Positions 53,973 through 64,000 of a stretch of DNA of 64,000 bases are shown piece after piece (position 1 is the stretch's first letter; each line of letters begins with the position of its first letter). Below the pieces are notes generated by a model that searched no databases, was not told where the DNA came from, and was given only the letters and a program-made list of their open reading frames with translations. A program made the position numbers and the translations under genes. Source of the DNA: Ceraceosorus guamensis. Its lineage: Eukaryota > Basidiomycota > Exobasidiomycetes > Ceraceosorales > Ceraceosoraceae. The DNA is taken from contig NW_020290014.1 in NCBI RefSeq assembly GCF_003144195.1, forward strand, positions 248,001 through 312,000, read 5' to 3'.

Positions 53973-56900
53973 ATGGCAGCTCGTTATGAGAGCAGCCCTC
54001 ACGGAACACAACAGCCACCAATTACATTGCAACCTTCCCAGGCGAGTTTCGGCGCGGGAAGCCGTGGGCATCGCTCAAGGATGCCTTCGCGCGAAGGGTT
54101 TAGCTTGCCTGCCCGCCCTTCCTCTCCTGTCACTCGTCGTAGGCCCGAGTCCCTCGACGACCGCAATCAGCACCGGAATCCTCCGACCTATAGACACTCC
54201 CCAAAGTCGCCACCAAAGAGGACGTCTTCGGTGCCTCACACCTTTGTGACTCCACCTTCGGCCGACAATCCGTACCCTCGAACAGAGGCAGCGACCAGGA
54301 CGCGCAGCACTCCGCACTGCCGCACGGCTCTGTCCAGCGCAATGTCGAGATGCCGATCCAGCCCCGGCCAGGAGACGAGTGTGCAAGCTTTGGCTGCTCT
54401 GGCGACATCGGCCGATATGTCTCGCCTCGCGGATCTCTGTTCTCCACGCTCCCCACGCCTTCGTCCAGCATCCCTCAACGCCAGCAGCGCTGGCCAATTG
54501 GGTGCACCGCTAAGCCCTGAGCGCAACAGACCTCACGTGAAGCACGTGCCAATCGCTTCGGGAGCGGTGATTCCGACCCCTTCTGCACCCGAATCGCCAG
54601 AGAGCGACAGGACAAGATTCCCTTGGAATATCCGCCTGTGGAATGCGAGTCTCCCGGCACTCGACCCTGCATTGCTACCTGACTCTCCCCCCAAACGTAA
54701 GCCAGAAACTCCAGAGTTCTCAGGTGGAATCGAAGACTTGAAGCCCCGGGTGAAAAGTAAATCGCCACCTGCCCGCCGTCAACGAGCAGTCAGCGAGTGT
54801 GTCAGCTTAGGCTTGGGCCCCGCTTTCGAAGATGATCCGTCTGAGCTGGCAACGAAGCGACAGTCACTGGGTGCTGTTCAAGGCACGCCACCTTTCGATG
54901 CGCCTCGCGGTCCAAGACGCCGTAGCCCATCCGGTACATTTCGAAGGAGGGTTGGATCCGGCTTTCCTAGCCTTCCAAAGGCTGATGGAGAAAGCCGTGG
55001 CGGTCAGAACAGTCCCCGCACACCCCCACTGTCTACGCTACCGAACAACTTTCGTCCATCCGGTCTCGGGCTTGCTATCGCAGGCATCACCCCTGCCTAC
55101 AGGCTTCAACGTGAGTTCAAACCCTCTTGTTGCCACGCTTCACAAAGACTGATCTCTCCATCACCTTGCAACATTCTCAGAGCTCCCCAGCCTGACTGAC
55201 TCGCCGCTCTCTAGCACTAGCTCGGTCCCTAGCATCGTCATCACGCCTCCCGCGGCTTTGACGATTCACTCTCCTTCGCAGCTGTGCTCACCTCTTGGCA
55301 AAGCCACGTTGCACTCACACGAAGACGATCACAACTCTTCTCCCTGGTTCCAGACCGCGCTTGATTTAGGGGCGCACACGCACGCCGAGCCAGACAGCTC
55401 TGCAAAGCTGTTTAAAAGTAGCTCAGGAGAACTGGTACCGTCAATTAGCGAGCCGCGTTCGACTTCTTCGTCGGCGGCCGATGTGCATCCGAAGCTTCAA
55501 TTGGAACTCTCAGCAGAAGCCCGGCAGACTCGGCACTTGCAAGATGAGACGGCGTTCTCCGCCTTCGCCTCACGCATCGATGAGCGGCTGTCTGCCTTTT
55601 TCGAATACAGAGAGGGAGCAGATGTGGCGCAAATAGTGCGACGGGCCCGAATCTGGATGCTGGACGCCGTAGGAATGGACTTGTCCAACACAATGCCCCA
55701 CATGCGTCTGCCAAGCATTTGTCTCATGCCGAGCCTGATGCGCATCAGGTGGATCGACTGCGGTGATCGAAAGGAGTGGGTGCCTGCCGAAGTGGCGGTG
55801 GCATGGTACGATGCTGCGTGCAACCGCGTGATGGAGCACTTCGTGTCCGGCATGTTTGCAATGCTCAACGAGTGAGTTCTGATCGAGCCGCGTGCCGAGG
55901 ACTATGCACTGAATATAGACCGCGTTCAAACTTCCATTGCCGCTTTGCAGTTCTCGAGCACCCAGAGACTTGGCCGCTGGTCTAGCTCTAATGATCAGCT
56001 TGCTTCGCGTCGATATGGTGGCCCCTGATCCAGCCACAGACACGGAGGCTGAGGAGACGGATGCAGCGCCTGGAACAAACCCGTCGTCAGACATTCTCGC
56101 ACCTTTTGGCCTAGCCCCTAGTCCAGTACTTTTGTCGGATTGCTTTGCCCCTCCCTCTGTTCATCCCGATGCCGCGTGCCGGTCTACAGAAGGTAATAGC
56201 TTGGGACTTTGGGGACACGCGATGCTCGAGAGCAGCCCACGCGCGTCTCCGATCAGCATTGCGTATCTGCATCCTGGCCAGGCCTTGATGACCACGGTAC
56301 AGACGACGATCGAGGCGATTCTTGAACGCGGGGTAGCGGTCCGCGAAAAAGCTTGCATGCTCAGCGTTCCTTCCAACCCTCGGCGTAAGACTAGAAAGCA
56401 GGTTGCCGCTGCGGCCGCTGCAGCAGCCGCTTCGACGGCGGAAGGAAGCTCTATGGAAGGCGAGCAGGAAGCCAGTGGAAGCACTTCAGGCGACGCAACA
56501 CTGCACTCGGCGAATGCCGAGCTCAATGATCTGGAGATGGCTACCAAAGGCGAAATCACGGCTGATGAGCTGCGAAGAAGGGAGCTCACTCGCGCCATCG
56601 TCGGCTCCAGCAAAGATCGTTTCTGCAGCATGCACGTGATGCGCTTTGTTGGAGAGGTGAGTGACAGGCGTCCGTAGGACCTTCCGGCGCGCCGCGAGAG
56701 CTGATTCAGCGTTGCTTCACACTCCTTAGCTGTATCAACGTCGAGTACTAGACTTCGAGACCTTTCAGGCATGGCTCGACCGAACGCTATTCCAGACGGT
56801 CCACTTGGGCATACCCTCTCGCTTTGAGCTCGAGGCGAGCTGCACATTGCTGGCAACCGCTGGGGCTGCGCTAGAGCAAGCTTCGCGTCTCGCGGGCTGT

Positions 56901-57675
56901 TGTCAAGTCTCCCAAGGGCCCAAAGCTCAGCCAGTCCCGCAGTGTGGTCTTGGCACCGACGACATGGCGCCTCGTACTCCTCAGCGGCTAGAGTCCATGC
57001 CTACATCGTCATCGCTGCCAATCCTTTCTCTTCAATTGAGCAGTCTATCCTCGCCTACAAATGTGACTGCCGCTCGTCGGGTGGACGGTGCACCACCCAG
57101 TCACTGGATCAACGAGAGTCCTCAAGCCCTGCGGAAGAGTGTCATGGCCCGCTGGTCTCCCAGAGCCAGCTTTCAGGCCCTCTCTTCCTCTCAGAGCTTG
57201 CCATCCTCGCGCGTCACCTCTCCCACAAATGCCTTTGCTCCTCTGTCGCTGGCGCCCGCCATCATGTCCCGACAGGTCTCTCTGCCTGGCAAGGTCCCCG
57301 CCTCTGCTCCGCCGACCTCGTTGACATTTGAAACGTGCTGCAACGCCATTGAGCACATTACTCTCAAAGCGGCGATGGCCAGAATCAGTGAGCTATCCTC
57401 GATACCAGAATTTGGTACTCAGAGCAGAGGCATCTGTGAAGTGAGTAGTCGCACTGAGGTTAGCAAGTCCTCGAGACGCATCACGTGTGCTGACCATTGC
57501 CTCTGGCTCCCTGCAGTGGCTACTCTTCACTCGCGCCAATGATTGGTCTGTGCCAAGTGGCCCCCCGGCAGCCCATACGCTGCTGGGTCCGCCCGGTCTC
57601 ACTCCACCACCACGTCGATCCTCGTCGTCCAGGGGATCTGCAGCACGCGCGCACGCTCTGCCAGCATCCGACTGA
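53973..57675 (+). CDS. Large MIF4G-like domain protein with disordered N-terminus
   Basis: Five exons: 53973..55110, 55181..55871, 55951..56656, 56730..57440, 57517..57675, giving 1134 residues. The first ~500 residues are Ser/Pro/Arg-rich and disordered, with many SPxR/K phosphosites (SPRSPRLRPASL). An ordered helical region follows: AFASRIDERLSAFFEY, RARIWMLDAVGMDL, then MRIRWIDCGDRKEWVPAEVAVAWYD, SRAPRDLAAGLALMISLLRVD, and HVMRFVGELYQRRVLDFETF spanning an intron. The FVGELY-x2-x-VLDFETFQAWL stretch is typical of MIF4G-type helical repeats in eIF4G/Paip1-like translation factors. An 11-residue Ala run and coiled charged linker precede it. The C-terminal ~250 residues are again low complexity. 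A translation or mRNA-decay scaffold role is inferred, not shown. Confidence 0.65.
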
Positions 57676-58226
57676 TGCTTGCCACATGACACACGCAAGG
57701 CACATCTTCCATTCAACCTGCCGCACAACCACTTCTTTGATCCAACAGCACCAGCAATCAATGCCATTCGACCTCCACAGCTCCACCTGCATCGTCAGCA
57801 GCTTTCTTCCATGAGCACAACACCGCATATCATATAGCGACACACCTTGTAGCACTAGCAGCGCAATGGACTCCTATCATCTTAGACACGCTCGCTACCG
57901 TGATACTCTCGAGCAGCAAGAGCAATGAATGATGCGGCAACAAGTCGGCAGAGGTATGCGATGTGCATGAACATTCGATGTGCTTCCCAGAGTCAATCGT
58001 GAATGAGCGGTCTAGCTTTATCGATACAGCACAACGTTTGTGTCGGAGATACCGCGTGATAAGTCCGAGGCAGCCGGCGGCGCAGAAGTGCGAGTCGCCT
58101 ACTGACGCCTGACTGCCACCTCATCGGTCTGCGCTCTGCTTCGTGTTTCATTCGAACGCATCGACATCTCCAAGCACATCCACGACTCCAGATGGACAGT
58201 GACCGTGAATCGCGAGCAACTTTCTC
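57676..58226. other. Intergenic region, no gene seen
   Basis: 551 bp between two plus-strand genes; a GTCAATCGTGAATGAG motif lies at about 57992. Holds the quinone reductase promoter. Confidence 0.55.
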
Positions 58227-59609
58227 ATGTCGCTCTCAAGATCCACTCTGAGCGGTCTGAGATCATACATTCTAGCCACACGTACGCATATATTCAAAGG
58301 CTCGCAGGCTGCGCCTCTTGCATCGTGTCCAAGACTGCCACACGCGGCATCAGCATTCACATTGCAAGGCATCCGTCGCGATCTGTCCACTAATAGGTCG
58401 ATCATGGCCTCTAGCACCATCCCCGAGCGTATGCGGGCTATCCGGGTGCCCGAGACCGGCGAGATCGATGTGATCAGCGCGCAAGACATTGCGGTGCCCG
58501 AACCAGGAGCCGACGAAGTTCTAATCAAGGTATCCTGGGCAGGCGTGAACTACATCGACACGTACCAACGTTCCGGTCTATACACGCTTCCTTTGCCCTT
58601 CACTGCTGGAATGGAGGCTGCTGGCAAAGTAGTGAAAGTCGGAAAGGATGCGGACGATTCGAGCTTGAAAGTGGGAGATGCTGTGGCTGCTTATGCGCTC
58701 GGTGCTTACGCAGAGTACATGACCGTCAAGAGGGAAAAGGTGGTCAAGCTGCCTGATGGTGTGTCGGAGAAGGACGGTGCTACTGCGATACTGCAGGGAT
58801 TGACCGGTGAGCAGGGATGAAACAGTCTTGCACACTGTTCAAGGAATACGAGGCATCAGTACGCTTTGCACTCGATACTGACTCCATTTGCTACGCTCGC
58901 ACCTGATTTTCACACTTCTTCCAGCTTGGACGCTGCTGCACGAAGCGTACCAAGTCAAGAAAGGCGATACGATCCTGATTCATGCCGCTGCAGGAGGCGT
59001 AGGTCTGCTGTTGTGCCAAGTGAGTCCAACTCGGCGCAAATGCTGCTATCCATTTCCCACCTCATTGAGACTCGCTGCTCGACACGCGCGTAGATGGCAT
59101 CGTACCTCGGCGCCACAGTGATCGGAACAGTGTCCACAGAGGAAAAAGCGGCTCTCGCCAAGTCCAACGGAGCGTCGCACGTCATCAATTCAAAGTCGGG
59201 TGGTGCAGCTGTGGTGGATGAAGTGCTGAAGCTGACCAAGGGTGAGGGTGTGCAAGGCATATACGACGGTGTGGGCAAGGATACTTGGGAGGATGATTTC
59301 AAGATGATAGCGAGGAAGGGGACCATCGTATCCTTTGGCAATGCATCAGGCGCAGTACCTCCGTTTCCTGTCCTCAAATTGGCAGCAAAGAATACCAAAG
59401 TCGTTCGACCTACGCTCAACAACTCCATCCATACCAGACAAGAGCTGGAGACCTACTCGGCCCAATTGTTCGACCTGCTCGCCAAGAACCTGGTCAAGCT
59501 CAGGGTCCACAAGGAGTACCCGTTCTCTGCCGAGGGCGTTCAGCAGACACAGAAGGATATCACCAGTCGCGCAACCACCGGCAAGTTGTTGATCAAGGTG
59601 CAACATTGA
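58227..59609 (+). CDS. ZTA1: Zeta-crystallin-type NADPH:quinone reductase
   Basis: One-electron quinone reductase of the zinc-free MDR family. Three exons, 58227..58806, 58925..59019, 59094..59609. Two in-frame ATGs exist. From 58227 the protein has 396 residues; from 58404 it has 337, the usual family length, beginning MASSTIPERMRAI. The 59-residue extension (MSLSRSTLSGLRSYILATR...) is rich in Arg/Ser/Ala with its only acidic residue near the end (RRDLST), as in mitochondrial presequences. Core motifs: WAGVNYIDTYQRSGLY, ALGAYAEY, the cofactor loop HAAAGGVGLLLCQMASYLGA (split by an intron), IYDGVGKDTWEDD, SFGNASGAVPPF and ATTGKLLIK at the end. Family call is very strong; which start is used is open. 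Confidence 0.94.
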
Positions 59610-60395
59610 TGACCTGAAATCGATCCACGCACGACGAATGGATCCTCGAGTCTAGTTCATAGCTTGGATACGCCTTGTTCCTGTCTCTGGAACTCGGATC
59701 ATTTGCTCGATCTCATCTCAAATCTGCAATGAGCAAGAACTTCGAATCGATTTGGAGGTTGTGTGTTCTGATGTCAGAAGCACACGGCTTGATTGAATCG
59801 CAAAGCTATGATGCATAGCGTCATGTCGTTGTACAGCAGGAGAGAGAATGATGTGCGTTTGTGACCCCAGTAGATTGGAAAGTGTGGCCTCCAAAGCTCC
59901 TCTACTTTTGGTAGCTGTAGACGTTGCGCAGGACTTCGTGCAGAAGGTTAGGGCAGCATACAGTGTCAGTGGCCTACATTGCAACAGCATTAGACTTGGC
60001 GATGCGTGTGCCTGGACGCCCTTGGTCGAGTGCAACGGTCCTTGCGAGCGCATACATGTGAAACCAGACTGACGCTCGTGCAGCTCATTGCAACCCGCTC
60101 CCGGCACGCCCGGCCAAAGCGCGCCAGAAAGGCAGCAGCAACAGCCAAGAGCGTGTCGGTATACCAGCAGATGGAGCCGACGAGCTCTTTTTCTGGTCCA
60201 AACATCCTTCTTCGCTCCACTTTGCGAGTGATCAACAAGTTGATCGGAATCCTGTGCCCGCTGTGGATCGCAGCTGGGGCACAGACTGTCTGGGAGCGTT
60301 TTCTAACTTTGAGAGTACTGTGACTGTTGAACCCTCTTCACCAGCGACAAGCATCATCGAGTGCAGCTTTGCGTCGAGAGCAGCTCTTTCTCTGA
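59610..60395. other. Convergent 3' flank, no gene seen
   Basis: 786 bp between the quinone reductase and RPS21, which converge. Open frames on both strands at 60000-60330 lack domain or splice support. Confidence 0.55.
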
Positions 60396-61035
60396 TCACA
60401 GGTCCTCGCCCAGAGCGTCGAAGTGGCGCTCTAACCACATTGCGCCACAACAGTCCTCCCGGACTCTGCCCGTCATGAAATCACCACTGCTGTGACACTC
60501 ACGTCCTTCCTGAGTAGCCAGTCGGTTCAAAGAGTCGTCGCTCTCTCCGGATCGGCGAACGTAGCCAGAGAGGGGAAAGTTGGTAAAGCTTCCGGGAATG
60601 AGACGACCGTTCTCGTCAACATCTCCCACCGCGATTTGAACAGAGGCGTGATCCTTGGCCTCGATGAGCCTGCCAGTCGCAGCGCACTTGCGTGGCACGT
60701 AAAGATCGACGAGATCTCCCTGTGAAGTGGAGAAAGCGCGCGACAGCGCGTCAGCAAGGTCAAGAAAAGATGAGCGTGCGCGCAAATTCAATGTGAGCCT
60801 CCATCTTTGCAGGCCTCTCCTTCTTCGCTTCCTGCTCTGACCATCCTAATGTCTTGCGACGTAGCACACAAGGATCCGCGTTTGTGCGCATGACCAAGCC
60901 TGGCGCGACCTTTTCCCCTTCCTCTTCCCCATCCTCTTCCCCTTCCTCTCCATCTCTGCGCTGGCGCCGTCGAAGGCCGATCAGGCGGGCATGACTACGG
61001 CATGAGCTGTGTGTGCCTACCTTTTCGTTCTCCAT
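60396..61035 (-). CDS. RPS21: 40S ribosomal protein S21 (eS21)
   Basis: Structural protein of the small ribosomal subunit, needed for 3' maturation of 18S rRNA. Three exons: 61021..61035, 60503..60719, 60396..60430, giving 88 residues (family about 87). Exon 1 is only 15 nt and encodes MENEK, followed by a 301-nt intron, a pattern common in ribosomal-protein genes. Exon 2 gives [38 protein letters not shown] and [16 protein letters not shown], all highly conserved. The last exon is inferred: a 72-nt GTGAGT...TTAG intron that is in frame and stop-free. Reading through it would lengthen the protein to 112 residues with the same stop. The length match favours splicing, but the tail [11 protein letters not shown] is not a recognised S21 ending. 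Confidence 0.92.
60911..60955. repeat. Polypyrimidine tract inside RPS21 intron 1
   Basis: Short repeated TCTTCCCC/CTTCCTC words on the plus strand, so purine-rich GGGGAAGA on the RPS21 sense strand. Located within the 301-nt first intron. Confidence 0.75.
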
Positions 61036-61493
61036 TTTGACGAGTTGTGAGAATTTGGAGTGGCTTGTTGGACAATAGTGATAGGTAATTTGGTTGAGAG
61101 CGTCGATCGGGAACGTCAAAAGCTGCAGTTTCATCCTTCTAGATTCTGGTGCAGCTGCGGGTCCACGTGGCGAACCATGGCGCGCAAACGAGCAAGAACC
61201 AGCCAGCGCGCCTCTTCTCAGGGCGCCGCGATGACCGCGCGCGCGGGTCCGCGCAGAGCAGATATGCACTCACGTCCACGTGACACACGTCGAGGACTTC
61301 ATCGTGGCTGTGTCCTTTTCTGAGCCGGGATGGATCGTGGCCGCATCCAGCCTCCAGACTACCACAGTACGCGATCCACAAAGCACCTGAGGTTCACAGA
61401 GGCACCTGTACGTGCATTCGCAACCATACGCGCATGCCTAGTTTGGTCTCACACGAGCACTAGTGAATGAAAGGGGAAGAGCGAAGGACCATC
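61036..61493. promoter_or_regulatory. Divergent promoter RPS21 / GCIP-like gene
   Basis: 458 bp between two divergent starts, with a CACGTCCACGTGACACACGT cluster at about 61271-61290. No gene fits. Promoter role is inferred from position. Confidence 0.5.
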
Positions 61494-63251
61494 ATGACTC
61501 TCGAGGGAAAACCCACTGCGAACCGTGCGGCGTCCACTACGCATGCTGCACCTTCCGAGGTAACAGAGCAGGGTGAGCAAGACGCCCGCGATCGGGACTT
61601 CCGACTTGTCGGTCGAGTTGTGCTGACTGACTAATCGCTTCTCGCCGACCTCTATACGAACATAGAGCTTCAGTCCAAGCTCTTTAGGCTGGCCATCCTC
61701 TTGGCCACTGCGCTCTCTACCATCGACGAAGCGACACCTCCAGCGGCATTACCGTCAGGCTCGAAGCTGCCATCGTCGGAAAGCTTCGTGAGGCTATCCG
61801 AGCAGCTGCACAACGATCTGGTGCAGCTATTCAATCTGGCGCAAAAGACGGCGACGAACTTGACCCTCGCACTCAAGCCTAGTAGGAATGCCTTAGCCGC
61901 AGCACCCGCTTCGAGCGGGGCTAGCATCAGTCCAATTGGAGGACTTGATGCTGCAAGCCTGACTGCAGCTTCTGCTCAGCTCGACACGTTCTCGTCGGAG
62001 GTGTTACCCAAACTCGCCTTCTTGGCACGCAAAGCTGCGGGTGAAGCTCACATCTTTGTGCGTGCCGCACCTAGAGAGCTCTCGCAGGGAGAGAAAGATG
62101 AAAGGACACGATTGGAGAAGGAAGTGACTGCCATGGGGGGCAGAATTGTGGATCCATTCGAAGCTACACCGCCAGCAAAGGTGCCAGGCCTTGGACTGGG
62201 ACTCAATCTCACAAAGGCGATTCGACATCACGTGAGAGACGTGATGGAGAGTGTAGCAGGCCTCTGCACTTCATTGATGGATGCCAACACCCTAAAAGTC
62301 GTCCACCAAGCCGCAGCTGCCCGGGCACGAGCCGACGGTGTGCGAAACGGACCAAATGCTACTCAGTCACCGCCACTCAGCGCGATGGAGGGTCGAAAGA
62401 AGGCGCTGGAAGCAACCGCAAAAGTGTGGGCTGCATGCGACCAAGCGACGAAGGAGCTGCCAACATCCAATAGGGAAGTAGTACTGAAGAAATGGAAGGA
62501 GAGGGAGGAAGTAATGGAGGATGGGTGGAACGAGCTAAGGGAAGGGGCAGGTGTGGACGATGCACAGGCTGAGCGAGATCGAGAAAGCGCCGCAATGCGG
62601 CAGCCAGGCCGCGATCACACCACAAGTTCCAGCAGGACGAATGCTGTCGATCTGCCACTGGATGAGTCGGATCCATTCGCCGCGCTGCAGAACTTGAAGC
62701 TAGACGATGACGAAGCAGCAAAAGCGGCGCGCTTCGTTCCTCTCATCAAGCTGGGGCGCTTCCTGCATGGAACGCTGGGTCGTCTACTCAAATCTGCCCT
62801 CTCGAGGCAACAGGATCAAAGTGTTCTCGACTATGATGAGCTCCACCTTCTCGGAGAGCGAATGTTGGAAGCGCAGGACGATCTGGTGGCTGCACTGTTG
62901 TATGGCGAGCAAGAGCTGGGCAACGGGCTCGATTTAGAGGAAGGAGATGAACAAGAAGCGGAAGAGGAAGCAATAGAAGACGGCGGGGCTAGCGGCACCG
63001 AGGGCGAAAACAGTGACGAGGAGCAAGCGACAACACTTTCAGGTGCGGTCAACATTTACGTCAAGATCGCCCTGCAGCTCGTACATGAGAGCGGTGTCGA
63101 TGCATTGCTAGAACATGCAGAGTCGGCAGCACTCGCACCGAAGGCTTCCTCGGCTTCGCATCAAACAGCTGTCAAAAACGTGCGGATATGTGTAGAGGAG
63201 ATGAGCAAGCTTGGAAAGAGTCTGGCTGAGCAGAGCGAAGCGGATGGTTGA
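61494..63251 (+). CDS. GCIP/cyclin-D1-binding-protein-1-like protein
   Basis: Two exons, 61494..61572 and 61666..63251, giving 554 residues. Exon 1 (MTLEGKPTANRAASTTHAAP) joins in phase 1 to give EVTEQELQSKLFRLAILLATAL; the intron has a GTGAGC donor and a GCTGACTGAC branch-like stretch. The protein is almost wholly helical: LSEQLHNDLVQLFNLAQKTA, VLPKLAFLARKAAGEAH, AIRHHVRDVMESVAGLC, TAKVWAACDQATKELP, then PLIKLGRFLHGTLGRLLKSA and a final helix. A very acidic segment (LEEGDEQEAEEEAIEDGG) interrupts the C-terminal domain. This matches the two-helical-bundle layout of GCIP (PF13324 type), known in animals as CCNDBP1. Family call moderate to good; function in fungi is not established by the sequence. 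Confidence 0.75.
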
Positions 63252-63900
63252 AGCCGATGTGGACAATGAAGATGACGCGATCATAGCCCTGCTGCTTGAC
63301 AGCCTTCAGCCCCAAGCACCACGCTGCATGCCTTGAGTCAAGCATGGCTGTGTCCGACTGATGAGCTTTCCTGATTGTGGATTGGACGCTGTGTGGCCAG
63401 GACAGGGATAACCTTAACGATCGCTGCACACACGAAAGATGTGCTTCCGGCGCGTGCGGGCGGTTGTGTCAGTGTCGCGTCACGTGCGAGGTGGGCGCAA
63501 GCAGAGTCGTGGGTCACGATCGAGTCACTCAAGACTCTGGCTGACTTCGGGAAGCAACTGACTGGCAGATGTGACTTCTTGCTTCGCTTATTACGCGTGA
63601 CAGCAACTCATGTAGCTTCAACATTCCCGATTGAAATCGACTCTAACCTCCATCAGTCACACAGGGATCTGTCCTTCTCAGCCTAGCGCTGCTTGACCTC
63701 GCCCCATCAGCTTAGTCCACTTCTGCAATCAGTGTCCGCAGCACTTCTCCTATCGCTGGGTGGTGCCATCGCTGAGCGCCTCGACCTGAAACGACCGATC
63801 GGCTCTCGACTAAGGGAGAGGTCGCAGACTGTTTCGCAAGCAAATACGACTTTGATCGTCGAGAGCTCTGTCTCTGTTGCCGACGCACAAGTTTCCAAGG
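63252..63900. other. Intergenic region, no gene seen
   Basis: 649 bp: the 3' flank of the GCIP-like gene and the promoter of the synthetase gene. GTCACGATCGAGTCACTCAAGACTC lies near 63514. Nothing else is supported. Confidence 0.55.
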
Positions 63901-64000
63901 ATGGCGGTGCCAAGTGTAGATCCGCAGGAAGCTTACGAGCTCATCACGCGGGATCTGGGAGAGGTGATCGGCGCGGACATAATCAAGGGTGTTCTAGAGA
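63901..64000 (+). CDS. TYS1: Cytosolic tyrosyl-tRNA synthetase, N-terminus only
   Basis: Thirty-three codons and one base before the window ends, with an open frame from an ATG at 63901: AVPSVDPQEAYELITRDLGE, then VIGADIIKGVLE. It aligns with the start of yeast Tys1 (VDPNEAFGLITKNLQEV... IIKDVLE) and of other eukaryotic cytosolic TyrRS proteins. The catalytic domain (HIGH-like and KMSKS motifs) lies beyond the window. The call rests on this short but distinctive stretch. Confidence 0.8.
   Translation, partial: MAVPSVDPQEAYELITRDLGEVIGADIIKGVLE

Noticed and set aside
60000-60330. Overlapping open frames on both strands with hydrophobic stretches
   Set aside because: Neither has a domain, start context or splice support; the interval is the convergent 3' flank of two clear genes.
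1-64000. Mobile elements, viral remnants, CRISPR arrays, rRNA genes
   Set aside because: No reverse transcriptase, integrase, transposase, capsid-like, terminal-repeat or spaced-repeat signal was seen on either strand; very short or old remnants could be missed by eye.

Overview
The window is nuclear DNA of a filamentous or yeast-like basidiomycete, most likely a smut-type fungus (Ustilaginomycotina). The basis is gene content (single-finger AreA/Nit2 GATA factor, Zn2Cys6 factor, MNN1-type mannosyltransferases, fungal SOM1), GC-rich coding DNA, and many short introns (mostly 49-90 nt) with GTGAGT-type donors and YAG acceptors. The genus cannot be fixed from the sequence alone. I placed nearly all exons by reading frame, splice signal and family alignment; every multi-exon model given sums to a multiple of three. 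Several genes (SOM1, the last exons of DAP3 and NDUFB4, most carboxypeptidase exons) are too finely split to show as long open frames.

Region 1 (1-25 kb) holds a truncated Zn2Cys6 transcription factor and then an unusual run of glycan-related genes: ALG2 (lipid-linked oligosaccharide mannosyltransferase), a Stealth-family sugar-phosphate transferase with an EF-hand, a nucleotide-sugar transporter, a secreted six-module cysteine-rich protein, and two GT71/MNN1-like mannosyltransferases separated by the TFIIH subunit TFB1. Long intergenic stretches lie between them.

Region 2 (25-43 kb) begins with a 3.8-kb gene-free stretch upstream of a 1196-residue AreA/Nit2-type GATA factor. It continues with the G-alpha chaperone/exchange factor RIC8, the mitoribosomal GTPase DAP3/mS29 head-to-head with the complex I subunit NDUFB4/B15, and a caprin-like RGG-box protein.

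Region 3 (43-64 kb) carries an 11-exon carboxypeptidase Y-type protease, an unrecognised 425-residue protein, a short-chain dehydrogenase, the small mitochondrial export factor SOM1, a large MIF4G-like protein, a zeta-crystallin-type quinone reductase with two candidate starts, ribosomal protein S21, a GCIP/CCNDBP1-type protein and the first 33 codons of cytosolic tyrosyl-tRNA synthetase.

Intergenic DNA throughout is dotted with two short imperfect motif families (ATTCACGATT-like and GACTCACGACT-like) that I did not see inside exons, plus a few microsatellites. I found no transposase, reverse transcriptase, viral remnant, CRISPR array, rRNA or convincing tRNA. The best candidates for something new are the glycan gene neighbourhood and the cysteine-rich secreted protein inside it.
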